Positions 8,942-17,971 of a stretch of 64,000 nt of DNA are shown here, in pieces. The translations under genes were made by a program, and so were the position numbers. Source of the DNA: Roseomonas marmotae (lineage in GTDB: Bacteria > Pseudomonadota > Alphaproteobacteria > Acetobacterales > Acetobacteraceae); contig NZ_CP061091.1 of the NCBI RefSeq assembly GCF_017654485.1, positions 2,858,501 to 2,922,500 of the forward strand, given 5' to 3'. Under the pieces are notes generated by a model. It worked only from the letters and a program-made list of their open reading frames with translations. It did no database searches and was not told where the DNA came from. How positions within the stretch are numbered: position 1 is the first letter of the stretch; each line of letters starts with the position of its first letter.

Positions 8942-10012
8942 GTGACAAGATGCCGCCTGATGGCCGCCGCCATGGTGCTGGGTTGGTTGCCTCCCATTGC
9001 CCACGCCGCCCCGCCGCCGCGCCTGGCGCTGGTGATCGGCAATAGCGCCTATACCGACGCCCCGCCCCTGCCCGCCTGCGCCACCTCCGCCCGGCTGGTG
9101 GCGCAGGCGATGGAGGCGCGGGGCTACACGGTGTTCCTGCGCCAGGACCTCAGCCATGGCCAGATGGCCGCCACCTTCCGCGCCTTCTCGCAGGCGCTGG
9201 CCCAGGCGCCGGGCGCGGAGGCGGTGGCCTATGTCTGCGCCCGGGCAGTGGCCTTCGAAGGCCGGCCCTTCCTGTTGCCGGTCTCGGCCCGGGTGCAACG
9301 GCCATCCGACGCGATCAGCCAGGGCATCCTCCTGGGCCACCTGACCGACGCCCTGGATCAACCGAACGGGGGGGAGGCGCTGATGCTGCTCGATGCCATG
9401 CCCGGGCCGGCTGGGGACACGGCCGTCTGGCTGCAGGGGCTTGGCCGGGCCGGTGGCCGGACGACCGCCGCTGTGGCCCTGCCGGCCGCGGCACCCGAAG
9501 CCGGTCCCGCGCCTCTGGCCGGCAGCCTCGACGCCACCCTGGCACCGGATGCGGAGATGCCCCTGGCCAGCCTGTCAGTGGCCTTGCGCCAGCATCTCGG
9601 TCCACTGTCTGGCCTGACACTGGCCCTGCATCCGCCAACCGATGACCAGCCGGCCCGGACCGCTGCCGGCCCGGCACGGGCCCTGGCCGCCGCTCCGCCC
9701 CAAGAGCCGGCACCCGAGCCGGCACCGGCTGAGGAAGCCGTGCCGCCGCCGCCGCCGCCCCCGGAACCGCCGTCCCCGGACGTCGGCAAGCCACAGCGCG
9801 AGCTGCCGATCAGCCCCGCGCAGCGCCGCTTCGTACAGGGCGTGTTGCAGCGCCTCGGCTACTACGACGGCCCGCTGGACGGGATTTTCGGGCATCGCGC
9901 ACGTGTGGCCATCCGCCGCTACCAGCGCGAGGCGGGCGCCGCGCCCACAGGCGTACTGACGCCGGAGCAGGCGCGCCGCCTGCTGGCCACCCAGCCAGCG
10001 GAAGCGACCTGA
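8942..10012 (+). CDS. Secreted pseudo-caspase with peptidoglycan-binding domain
   Basis: The protein has 356 residues from a GTG at 8942, supported by AGGAG nine bases upstream and by the signal peptide that follows (cleavage after AHA near residue 23). Residues about 27-165 follow the bacterial caspase-like (peptidase C14) fold: RLALVIGNSAYTDAPPLPAC at the start, then the strand before the active site. The usual GHG around the catalytic histidine reads YVCARAV (97-103), and the DAC with the catalytic cysteine reads DAM (151-153). Both catalytic residues are therefore absent. A proline-rich linker leads to a C-terminal peptidoglycan-binding domain (about 293-348, RLGYYDGPLDGIFGHRAR). It probably acts in the periplasm as a binding or scaffold protein. 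The next gene starts on the last base of its stop codon. Confidence 0.82.
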   Translation: MTRCRLMAAAMVLGWLPPIAHAAPPPRLALVIGNSAYTDAPPLPACATSARLVAQAMEARGYTVFLRQDLSHGQMAATFRAFSQALAQAPGAEAVAYVCARAVAFEGRPFLLPVSARVQRPSDAISQGILLGHLTDALDQPNGGEALMLLDAMPGPAGDTAVWLQGLGRAGGRTTAAVALPAAAPEAGPAPLAGSLDATLAPDAEMPLASLSVALRQHLGPLSGLTLALHPPTDDQPARTAAGPARALAAAPPQEPAPEPAPAEEAVPPPPPPPEPPSPDVGKPQRELPISPAQRRFVQGVLQRLGYYDGPLDGIFGHRARVAIRRYQREAGAAPTGVLTPEQARRLLATQPAEAT

Positions 10013-10884
10013 TGGGGCTTCGGATGAAGTTCAATCTGGCGATGGGGGTCACTTTCCTGGCCGGGCTGGTGATCGCCGGCCTGCTCTCCTACCGCCTGGC
10101 GCAGCGGGACGCGCTGCGCGAGGTGCTGCAGCAGGCCAGCGTCATGGCCGGACAGGCCAGCGTCCTCAGCGACTACACGGCGCGTGAGATCGCGCCGCTG
10201 CTGGCGGATCAGTCCCGCCGGCAGTTCCTGCCGCAATCCGTTCCCTTCTGGGCCGCGCATACCAATTTCAGCGCCTTGCAGAAGCTGTTCCCGGACTACA
10301 GCGTACGCATGCCGGCGCTCAACCCGACCAACCCGGCCAGCCGGCCCACCGACTGGCAGGCCGAGATCATCACCCTGTTCCGCGCCAATCCGACGCTGCC
10401 TGAGCACATCAGCCAGCGTCCCTCGCCTGTCGGGCCGATCCTCTCCGTCTCCCGCCCCATCCGGATTGAGGACCGCGCCTGCCTGGAGTGCCATTCGACG
10501 CCGCAAGCAGCGCCGGCGGCCATGGTCGACCTCTATGGCCCCGAGAATGGCTTCGGCTGGAAGCTTGGGGAGACGGTGGGCGCGCAGATCGTCTCCGTTC
10601 CCATGCGCGTGGCGCTGGAGCGCGCGGCGCGCACGTTCCAGACCGTGATGCTGGGCCTCTGCCTCGTGTTCCTGATGATGACGGCACTGCTGAACCTGCT
10701 GCTGCACTGGATGATCATCCGCCGCGTCCGCCGCATCTCGGCGGCGGCCAACGAGGTCAGCCTGGGCAACATCGCCGCGCCGGAACTGCCGGTCTCCGGA
10801 CAGGACGAGATCGCCTCCCTCACCGAATCCTTCAACCGCATGCGCCGCAGCTTCGCCAACGCGATGAGGCTGCTGGAAGGGTAA
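10012..10884 (+). CDS. Membrane DUF3365 (haem-sensor-like) protein with HAMP domain and no output domain
   Basis: This 290-residue protein has a membrane segment near residues 6-28, a periplasmic DUF3365 (Tll0287-like) domain, a second membrane segment near 210-235 and a HAMP domain at about 236-290. The DUF3365 domain contains CLECH at 157-161, a c-type haem attachment motif. Domains of this family are normally the sensor part of histidine kinases or cyclases. Here the protein ends just after HAMP, so it has no catalytic output of its own. Its ATG overlaps the previous stop codon by one base, and the Ser/Thr kinase starts 6 bases later. I infer a redox or small-ligand sensor that signals to the kinase by contact. 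That partner is not proven. Confidence 0.8.
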   Translation: MGLRMKFNLAMGVTFLAGLVIAGLLSYRLAQRDALREVLQQASVMAGQASVLSDYTAREIAPLLADQSRRQFLPQSVPFWAAHTNFSALQKLFPDYSVRMPALNPTNPASRPTDWQAEIITLFRANPTLPEHISQRPSPVGPILSVSRPIRIEDRACLECHSTPQAAPAAMVDLYGPENGFGWKLGETVGAQIVSVPMRVALERAARTFQTVMLGLCLVFLMMTALLNLLLHWMIIRRVRRISAAANEVSLGNIAAPELPVSGQDEIASLTESFNRMRRSFANAMRLLEG

Positions 10885-10890
10885 GCAGCC

Positions 10891-12222
10891 ATGGGCGAGA
10901 TGCCCGCCTGCATCGGCCGCTATCAGGTCCGCGCCCTGCTCGGGCGCGGCGGCATGGGCCTGGTCTACCGGGCGCATGATCCGGTCATCGACCGCGCCGT
11001 CGCCATCAAGCTGATCCACCCGGCGCTTCTGGGCGGCCAGGATGGCGACGCCGCCCTGGCGCTCTTCCGGGACGAGGCGCGGGCGGCGGGGCGCTGCATG
11101 CATCCCCATATCGTCGGCCTCTTCGACGCCGCGCAACATGAAGGCCAGCCCTTCCTGGTCATGGAATATGTGGAGGGGGAGGACCTGGCGGGCGCGCTTC
11201 GGCGGGCAGGCGGGCGGCTTGCCACCGGCACCGCCGTGGCCGTCGCGGTGCAACTGCTGGACGCGTTGCAGGCGGCGCATGGGCAGGGCGTGATCCATCG
11301 CGACATCAAGCCCTCCAACGTTCTCCTGGGCCGCGACGGGCGGGCGCGGCTGTCGGATTTCGGTATCGCCCACCTGGCCTCGGCTACCGACGGCCCAGGC
11401 ACGGCAGGCACGCCGAGCTACATGTCTCCCGAGCAGTGCCGGGGAGAGGCGCCGGATGCGCGCAGCGACCTTTTCTCGGTCGGCGTACTGTTGCAGGAGA
11501 TGCTGTCCGGGGAACGGCCTTTCGGTTCCGGAACCCCATCCGGCATCATGCAGGCGCTGCTGCACGCGAAACCGCGCGCCCTTCCACCGGCTGGCCCCGA
11601 CCTGCCGGAGGCCCTGCGTGCCATCATCGCGCGGGTGCTCAGCAAGAGCCGGGAAGCACGCTTCGCATCCGCCGCCGAGATGGCGGCGGCGCTGCGCGAA
11701 TGCCCTGGCCTGCCGCCGCCGGCGCCATTGCCGGCCGGCGGCTCGGATACCGAGGAGACACGTCTGGCACCCGTCCCGGCGGCCGGTGGCCGGCCAGGGC
11801 CGACACCGCTGCCGCAGGGCACGCTGCGCGAATTGCAGCAGGTCCTGACCCGCTATGTCGGCCCGATCGCCGGCTATCTGATACGGGAGGCCTCGCTGCG
11901 GGAAAAAGACGGCGATGCCATCTGCGCCAGCCTGGCGCGCGCCATCGAGGGCGGCGACGCCCGCGACCGGTTCAGCCGCGAGGCAGGCGACCTACTGGCT
12001 GCGGCCGAACCGGCACCGGCCGCCGCCTGGACCCTGGCCGATCTGGACCAGCTGCGGCAGGCATTGGCACAGCATCTGGGCCCGGTGGCCGGGCTGCTGG
12101 TGCGGCGCGGCGCGCAGCAGGCGCCCACCCTGGCGGCGCTGTGGGAGGCAATGGCCCGGCATATCGAGGCGCCGGCGGAACGTAAGGCCTTCCTCCGCCG
12201 GCAGCCCGGAGCCTCAGCCTGA
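10891..12222 (+). CDS. ppkA: Ser/Thr protein kinase of the T6SS (PpkA type) with duplicated C-terminal module
   Basis: The protein has 443 residues. The kinase domain covers about 11-275, with the glycine loop GRGGMGLVY (18-26), catalytic lysine K40, HRDIKPSN (136-143) and DFG starting at D156. No membrane segment or von Willebrand domain follows, unlike Pseudomonas PpkA. Instead the C-terminus holds two similar blocks, about 311-366 and 385-440, each with L-x-x-L-x-Q-x-L followed by GPIAGYL or GPVAGLL and a later AR-x-I. Position beside T6SS genes, the FHA protein and a PP2C phosphatase supports a role in phosphorylating T6SS components. The specific substrate is not visible. Confidence 0.87.
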   Translation: MGEMPACIGRYQVRALLGRGGMGLVYRAHDPVIDRAVAIKLIHPALLGGQDGDAALALFRDEARAAGRCMHPHIVGLFDAAQHEGQPFLVMEYVEGEDLAGALRRAGGRLATGTAVAVAVQLLDALQAAHGQGVIHRDIKPSNVLLGRDGRARLSDFGIAHLASATDGPGTAGTPSYMSPEQCRGEAPDARSDLFSVGVLLQEMLSGERPFGSGTPSGIMQALLHAKPRALPPAGPDLPEALRAIIARVLSKSREARFASAAEMAAALRECPGLPPPAPLPAGGSDTEETRLAPVPAAGGRPGPTPLPQGTLRELQQVLTRYVGPIAGYLIREASLREKDGDAICASLARAIEGGDARDRFSREAGDLLAAAEPAPAAAWTLADLDQLRQALAQHLGPVAGLLVRRGAQQAPTLAALWEAMARHIEAPAERKAFLRRQPGASA

Positions 12223-12256
12223 ACTGCTGGCCGGCAGTAACGATCCGAACAGCTTT

Positions 12257-13099
12257 TCAGGTACCGCCAGGCCGCGCCGGCTCTGCCTCGCGCAACAGGA
12301 CAGCCGTCACATTGTCGGGGGCGCCACGGCGCAGCGCCAGGTCCAGCAGCGCCACCACAGGGTCGGGACCGGGCGGCCTCGCCAGGATGGCGGCGATTTC
12401 GTCCTCCGCCACCACTCCGGTCAACCCATCGCTGCAGAGCAGGAAGAGGTCCCCTGGTTGTACAGGCTCCCGGATACTCTCCAGTTCAAGCCCCTGCGGC
12501 GCACCGACAGCGCGGGTGATGACATGCGCCGCCGGGTGATGCCGGGCCTCCCGCGCCGTCACTAGCCCGGCATCGATGAATGCCTGCACCCGGGAATGGT
12601 CGCGGGTGAGTTGCAGCAGGCGATCGCCGCGCAGCCGGTACAGGCGGCTGTCGCCGGCCCAGAGACAGGTGATCAGCCCCATATGGATCAGCGCCACCAC
12701 CACCGTGCCGCCTACCACCGCCCCGCCGCCCAGTGCCGCCGCAGTGGCCACCAGATCGACATGGGCGGCGGCAAGCTGCCTCTGCACGGCCACCGCTGTG
12801 ATCGGCACCGGCAGACAGGCCGCAGAGAGGGCATCGACGATGCGCCGGCTGGCGAGGTCCCCGCGCGCATGTCCGCCCATGCCATCCGAGAGCACCCAGA
12901 GGCCATCGGCGGAGCGGAGGAGGAAGGCATCCTCATTGTGCCGGCGCACCGCGCCGGCGCTGGAGGCAGCCAAGGCATGATAGGCGGAGGAAAGTGAGAT
13001 CACGCGGCACCCATCCGGATAATGGTCCCTGATGCCGTCAGCTATGACGGGCGGCACCCCCGGGGCACATGCAAACTCAATATGTCGGCATGCTGGCAT
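12257..13099 (-). CDS. pppA: PP2C-family Ser/Thr phosphatase (PppA type)
   Basis: The protein has 280 residues from the ATG at 13099. It carries the PP2C metal-binding motifs RHNEDAF, DGMGGHARGD, GDSRLYRLRG, LLCSDGLTG and DNVTAVL in order, so it should be an active manganese- or magnesium-dependent phosphatase. It faces ppkA convergently, 34 bases apart, and is the expected antagonist that returns phosphorylated T6SS partners to the off state. The PP2C fold begins about 48 residues in. A GTG at 13003 would give a shorter 248-residue protein closer to the usual family length. Neither start has a strong ribosome-binding site, so the N-terminus is uncertain. Confidence 0.88.
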   Translation of the reverse strand: MPACRHIEFACAPGVPPVIADGIRDHYPDGCRVISLSSAYHALAASSAGAVRRHNEDAFLLRSADGLWVLSDGMGGHARGDLASRRIVDALSAACLPVPITAVAVQRQLAAAHVDLVATAAALGGGAVVGGTVVVALIHMGLITCLWAGDSRLYRLRGDRLLQLTRDHSRVQAFIDAGLVTAREARHHPAAHVITRAVGAPQGLELESIREPVQPGDLFLLCSDGLTGVVAEDEIAAILARPPGPDPVVALLDLALRRGAPDNVTAVLLREAEPARPGGT

Positions 13100-13210
13100 G
13101 CGTCTGTTTCAGCCGTAACCAAGCAGCCGTCAGATGACATCACGCCTTAACAATCAGGCGGCAAAGACCCGGCCGTGCCTCTCGGGGCGCTGCTTCCAAA
13201 TGGGGGATCG

Positions 13211-14206
13211 ATGTCTAATACCGCGAGCCGGATCGACCCGGCCAACCGCCTTGCGACGTCCCGTCCGGCCCCGACCAGCGCCGCGCGTGGCGGCGCCGAT
13301 ATCAACCTGGCGGCTTTCGACCTGAACCTGCTCGTGGCGCTGGATGCCCTGCTGGAGTGCCGCAACGTCACCCATGCCGGACAGCGCGTGGGCCTCAGCC
13401 AGCCAGCCATGAGCCGATCCCTGGCGCGGCTGCGCGGCATGCTCAAAGACGACCTCCTGGTCCGCAGTTCCGCCGGCCTGGTGCCGACACCACGGGCCGA
13501 ACGGTTGGCCGAGGCCTTGCCGCCGATCCTGGCGCAGATCCGTGAGCTGCTGGGCAGCCGCAGCTTCCTGCCTGGGGAATGCCGGTCCACGATCACCCTG
13601 GCCATGTCCGACCACCAGGCCCTGGTGCTGCTGCCCCGCCTGCTGCCGCGGGCGCGGGAGCGCGCGCCGGATCTGGATGTGGTGGTGGACTCGTCTTTAG
13701 CCGGGGCATTGAAGCGGCTGGAGCAGGGGGAGATCGATTTCGCCATCGGCCAGATCCACGACACCCCGTCCGGGACCTATCGGCGCAAGCTGTATTCAGA
13801 CCGCTTCGCCTGCCTGCTGCGACAGGACCATCCGGCGCTGTCGCAGCCCTGGACGCCGGACAGTTTCGCGGCGCTGCGCCACGCCGTCATCGCCCCCGGT
13901 TCCGAGGACGGCTTCGGCAAGATCTATGACAGCCTGGCACGCCTGCAGCTGTCCGGCCGCGACCCTGTCCTGGTGCCGAATGCGATGACGGCGCCGATGA
14001 TGATCGCTGAAACGGACCTGGTGCTGACGGTGCCGCATCGCGTCGCCACACGCCTGGCCGCGATGCTGCCGCTCCGGGTCATGGAAGTTCCGGTGGAGCT
14101 GCCGCCATATGAGGTCTGCCTGATCTGGCACGAAAGGCGCCATCGTGACGCCGAGAACCGCTGGATGCGCGCCGAGATCGCGGCGGCGACGCTCACCGCC
14201 ATCTGA
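13211..14206 (+). CDS. LysR-family transcriptional regulator (NodD/LeuO-like)
   Basis: The 331-residue protein has a winged helix-turn-helix at about 33-92 (FDLNLLVALDALLECRNVTHAGQRVGLSQ in outline, then PAMSRSLARLR) and a LysR substrate-binding domain after it. The FDLNLL opening and the SYRRKLYSDRF-like segment resemble the NodD/LeuO/PcpR branch. The ATG at 13211 is preceded by GGGGGA at a good distance. The gene is divergent from pppA and lies 262 bases upstream of the cytochrome c peroxidase, which makes that operon a possible target. No operator repeat was identified with confidence, and the ligand is unknown. Confidence 0.85.
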   Translation: MSNTASRIDPANRLATSRPAPTSAARGGADINLAAFDLNLLVALDALLECRNVTHAGQRVGLSQPAMSRSLARLRGMLKDDLLVRSSAGLVPTPRAERLAEALPPILAQIRELLGSRSFLPGECRSTITLAMSDHQALVLLPRLLPRARERAPDLDVVVDSSLAGALKRLEQGEIDFAIGQIHDTPSGTYRRKLYSDRFACLLRQDHPALSQPWTPDSFAALRHAVIAPGSEDGFGKIYDSLARLQLSGRDPVLVPNAMTAPMMIAETDLVLTVPHRVATRLAAMLPLRVMEVPVELPPYEVCLIWHERRHRDAENRWMRAEIAAATLTAI

Positions 14207-14468
14207 AAGCGGGCAGGACCCGTTCCGAGCCGTCTGCGCCGTCAGCCGTGTGCTCCCGCCGCGAAGTTTCAAGGTAATTTGTTGCCACTTTCGGATCCAT
14301 CATGGCCTTCCGCTGAGGTGCGGCATAGCGGCATCCGCCGCCCGTCGATAGGATAGGCGGCAGGATACGCCGCGCCCCCCCGCCATCCTCAGGAGCGGGA
14401 GGAAATTTCACCGGCCAGGCCAGCCGCTGACCCACGGAGCGGGCTTCGGGTTGGAGAGGGAAAATGGG

Positions 14469-15485
14469 ATGACCGAGCGATGGACCGCCCGGCCTGGCTG
14501 GGTCGCTTTGCGTCATAGCGTATTGATGCTCGGTCTCCTTCTTGCGACGCCGGCGGTGCCGGCTGACCATCCGGAGCAGCAGGCCATCAGGCCCATCCAG
14601 CTTCCGGAACTCGACGGACGCAAAGTAGAACTTGGCAGTATGTTGTTCAGAGATGCCCGCCTGTCAGGGACTCACACCCTGTCCTGCAGCTCCTGTCACA
14701 TGCTCGACCACGGTGGCGCGGATGGCATTGAACGGCCCGTCGGCGCCAGCGGCCGGCGCCATGATTTCAACACCCCGTCGATCTTCAACGCGGCCCTCAA
14801 TCCCTATATGAACTGGCGCGGAAACCAGCGCGATCTTCAGCGCCAGAGCGAAGCTGTCCTGTTGCATCCAGACCTGATGGATGGCAGCTGGTCAGTGATC
14901 CTGCCACGCCTTCAGGTCGATGCCGACTACCAGCGCCGCTTCCGGGCCGCCTATGGACAGGAGCCGCGGCGCGAGGCGATCCTGGACGCGCTTGTGCAGT
15001 TCCAGCGTTCCCTCGTCACGCCCGATGCACCATTCGACCGTTACCTGCGGGGGGATGAAGGCGCCATCGGCGAAGCCGCGAAGAAAGGCTTCCTCCTGTT
15101 CCGCGACTACGGATGCATCGCCTGTCATCAGGGACGCAATATCGGTGGAAACCTGTTCCAGCGCTTCGGTGTGTTTCCGCCCGCCGAACCAGCCACCGAG
15201 GACAGCCAACCCGCCGATCTTGGCCGGTTCCTGCTGACGGGGCGTGAGGAGGACCGCTACCTGTTCCGGGTGCCCAGCCTCCGAAATGTCGCGGAGACGG
15301 CGCCCTACTTCCATGACGGCCGGCAGCCGCTGCTCGGAGAGGCCGTGCGGTTGATGGGCCAGCGGCAGCTCGGTCGTGAACTATTGCCGGAGGAGGTCAC
15401 GCGGATCGTGGCCTTTCTTCAGACGCTGACCGGCACTTATGCCGGAGAGGCGCTGAGGTCCTTGCCGGCCCGTCAGGACCGCTGA
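14469..15485 (+). CDS. Di-haem cytochrome c peroxidase (CcpA/MauG family)
   Basis: The precursor has 338 residues with a signal peptide cleaved near AVPA (about residue 32). Two haem-binding motifs are visible: CSSCH in the N-terminal domain and CIACH in the C-terminal domain, the layout of bacterial cytochrome c peroxidases. The family reduces hydrogen peroxide in the periplasm with electrons from small cytochromes, although MauG relatives oxidise proteins. The ATG at 14469 has GGAGAGGG eight bases upstream. The gene ends 2 bases before a VirA-like sensor kinase, so peroxide or redox handling and this two-component system are probably coexpressed. Confidence 0.9.
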   Translation: MTERWTARPGWVALRHSVLMLGLLLATPAVPADHPEQQAIRPIQLPELDGRKVELGSMLFRDARLSGTHTLSCSSCHMLDHGGADGIERPVGASGRRHDFNTPSIFNAALNPYMNWRGNQRDLQRQSEAVLLHPDLMDGSWSVILPRLQVDADYQRRFRAAYGQEPRREAILDALVQFQRSLVTPDAPFDRYLRGDEGAIGEAAKKGFLLFRDYGCIACHQGRNIGGNLFQRFGVFPPAEPATEDSQPADLGRFLLTGREEDRYLFRVPSLRNVAETAPYFHDGRQPLLGEAVRLMGQRQLGRELLPEEVTRIVAFLQTLTGTYAGEALRSLPARQDR

Positions 15486-15487
15486 CC

Positions 15488-17971
15488 ATGCGACGCATGC
15501 TTCTGTCATCATTCATCGCGGTTCTGGTGTTATTGACCTTTCTATTGCAGCGGGCCGGAACGCCGGACGAGATCCGGCATGAACGGGTACTCGGTGCCCT
15601 GCGCACCATCGACCTGATGAATGCGTCGCTGCAGCGCGATGTCCTGCGCGCACGTGCTGGCCTGCTGTCCGATTATGACCCGCTCTCGGCAATGAGCAGC
15701 ACGCTGGACCGGCAGGCCGAACTCCTCGCTTCCGAGGTCCCGGAGCTAAGAACCCAGACCGCCGCGCTGCGTTCCGCCCTTGAAGAGCAGAATGACCGGC
15801 TGGAACGATTCAAGACCCAGAATGCGCTGGTGCAGAATTCCCGACGGGTGTTCGAACGCGCGGTGCGCGAGATCATTGGCCCCGGCGGTGGAATGGCCGA
15901 TGGTGCCGCCGAGGTCATCCGCCTGGCTACCAGTGTGCTGCGCCTGACCAGCGACCCGCCGAGTGCGCTGCCGGCAGAGGTGATGACGGCGGCCCGTCAC
16001 CTCGCCACCCTGCCGGAGGCTGAGCGCTACGCGACGCTGATCGCGCATGCGCGGGTCATCGCCACGGCCCTGCCAGCCGTCAATGCCAGCCTCAAGGCCT
16101 TGCAGGAGGGGCCTGTCGTGCAACCGGCACAACAGTTCCACGAGGCATATCTCCAGGCTTACGGCCGGATCTCGGCACGTGCCAGGATGTTCCGGCTGGC
16201 GCTGTACAGTGCCGCCATCGCACTGGCTGCATACACTCTCTTTCTTGTCCTGCGCCTGGAACGGCAAGCGCGGCACCTTCGTCAGCAGCTGGCTGTCGAA
16301 ACACTGGTCGCGAAGACATCCTCTGCCCTGCTGAACCAACCCCAGGGGAAGATCGGCGAATGCATCATCCCAGCTCTCGCCAAGATCGGCGAGCATTTCG
16401 GCATTGACCGGGTCCGCATTATCCTCAAGGACGCGCCGGAGGGCGTGAATGGCCATCATGAATGGGCTCGTCAGAATGCCGCCCCTGGCGAAGCAGGGAT
16501 GGAGCTCATGCAACTTCTCGACAACTGGCCGCTGGATGAACACGGAGTCGCCATCGTCGCTGATGTCGGCCGGCTGCAGCCAGGGCCAGCCAGAACGCTT
16601 CTCCGGCGACTTGGCCTGCAGTCCTGGATGGCGGTGACGATTGGCCCCTCCCAGCGCAGCCGCGGCATGCTCTCCCTGGAGGATACGGCCGCGGCCATGA
16701 CCTCCAGCAACCGGCATGCCGCAGCCCTGTACACACTGGCCAATCTTTTCGGCGGAGCCTTCGCGCGGGAAGAAGCCGCAGCCGAACAGGAGGCCCTCCG
16801 GACGCGCCTCGCGCATGCGGAGCGCCTTGAAGCCCTCGGGACGCTCGCAGGCGGCATCGCGCATGAGTTCAACAACACCCTTGGCTCAATGCTGGGCCAT
16901 GCCGAGCTGGCGCTCGGCGCCCTGAGACGGAGCGGCGCCGCGCATCGCTACGTGTCGCAGATCCTGAGCAGCGGAGGCCATGCCAAGGCCGTGGTCGACC
17001 AGATCCTGACGTTCAGCCGTGCTCCCGCATGGCGGCGCGAACCGCTGCGCCCGCAGCCGGTAGTGCAGGAGGCTTTGGAGATGATCCGGGTTTCCCTTCC
17101 CCGCGATGTCACACTTTCCCTGGCCATGGATGCGCCCGAAGCCGTGATCAGCGGCGATGCGGTGGGACTGCGGCAGATCGTCGTGAATCTCGGGCACAAT
17201 GCCGCCCAGGCCATGGGCGAAGAGGGGGTGGTCAAGGTGTCTTGCAGCACTGCCTTGCTCCCATACGCAACGACGCTGTCGCACGGGGAGCTCGCCGCCG
17301 GCACATATTTCCGCCTGGCGGTGGCAGATACCGGAAGCGGGATTCCACCCACGCTGCTGGCCCGCATCTTTGAACCCTTCTTCACCACCAAGGGTCCAGG
17401 CCAGGGCACGGGGCTGGGGCTTGCCGTCGTCCACGGCATCGTCATGGGACACGGCGGCGCGCTCGACGTGCAGAGCCGCCTTGGCGAGGGCACTACCTTC
17501 TCCGTCTACCTGCCGCTGACCGAGGCCGAGCCGGTGGCCCCGCGCCGCAGCGTCCATTGCGCCGTGCCGAAGGGCGCGGGTGAGGCGATTCTGTTGGTCG
17601 AGCCCGACCAGCAACAATTGCTTCTGGCCGAGGAGATGGTTGCGGCGCTGGGCTACGAGCCGGTCGGAGCCGGAAGTGCGGCTGCGGCCTGGGAAAGGCT
17701 GCGCGCTGCGCCAGACGATTTCAACCTGGTCATGGCGGCGAGCGGCGCCTCGCCCGATGACGTCGTGGCATTCACGCGACAGGTCCGTGATCTGCGTCCT
17801 GAACTCCCCATCGTCCTCATGGCCGAAGAAGGCGATCCAGGACCGTGGCGGCGGAAACGGGCCGGCATAGCCGGCATTGTATCGAGGCCGCTCCAGTTCC
17901 GCCCACTCGGTGAGTTACTGAACCGGTATATCGCCCGCAGCCCAGCGCCGCAGGCCGGAGATAGGCCATGA
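15488..17971 (+). CDS. VirA-like sensor histidine kinase with DAHL and GAF domains and a degenerate receiver
   Basis: The protein has 827 residues. After a membrane segment (about 1-20), a long helical periplasmic region with LQRDVLRARAGLLSDYDPL marks a DAHL-type sensor as in VirA. A second membrane segment lies at about 237-255, then a GAF-like domain to about 420. The phosphoacceptor is H459 in GGIAHEFNN. The ATPase domain shows VNLGHNAAQAM, DTGSGIPP and GTGLGLAVVHG. The C-terminal receiver-like domain (about 700-820) has NLVMAASGAS where a phosphorylatable Asp is expected, so it should not accept phosphate. Its stop overlaps the VirG-like regulator gene by 4 bases. The signal is unknown; VirA itself senses plant phenolics and sugars. 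Confidence 0.88.
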   Translation: MRRMLLSSFIAVLVLLTFLLQRAGTPDEIRHERVLGALRTIDLMNASLQRDVLRARAGLLSDYDPLSAMSSTLDRQAELLASEVPELRTQTAALRSALEEQNDRLERFKTQNALVQNSRRVFERAVREIIGPGGGMADGAAEVIRLATSVLRLTSDPPSALPAEVMTAARHLATLPEAERYATLIAHARVIATALPAVNASLKALQEGPVVQPAQQFHEAYLQAYGRISARARMFRLALYSAAIALAAYTLFLVLRLERQARHLRQQLAVETLVAKTSSALLNQPQGKIGECIIPALAKIGEHFGIDRVRIILKDAPEGVNGHHEWARQNAAPGEAGMELMQLLDNWPLDEHGVAIVADVGRLQPGPARTLLRRLGLQSWMAVTIGPSQRSRGMLSLEDTAAAMTSSNRHAAALYTLANLFGGAFAREEAAAEQEALRTRLAHAERLEALGTLAGGIAHEFNNTLGSMLGHAELALGALRRSGAAHRYVSQILSSGGHAKAVVDQILTFSRAPAWRREPLRPQPVVQEALEMIRVSLPRDVTLSLAMDAPEAVISGDAVGLRQIVVNLGHNAAQAMGEEGVVKVSCSTALLPYATTLSHGELAAGTYFRLAVADTGSGIPPTLLARIFEPFFTTKGPGQGTGLGLAVVHGIVMGHGGALDVQSRLGEGTTFSVYLPLTEAEPVAPRRSVHCAVPKGAGEAILLVEPDQQQLLLAEEMVAALGYEPVGAGSAAAAWERLRAAPDDFNLVMAASGASPDDVVAFTRQVRDLRPELPIVLMAEEGDPGPWRRKRAGIAGIVSRPLQFRPLGELLNRYIARSPAPQAGDRP

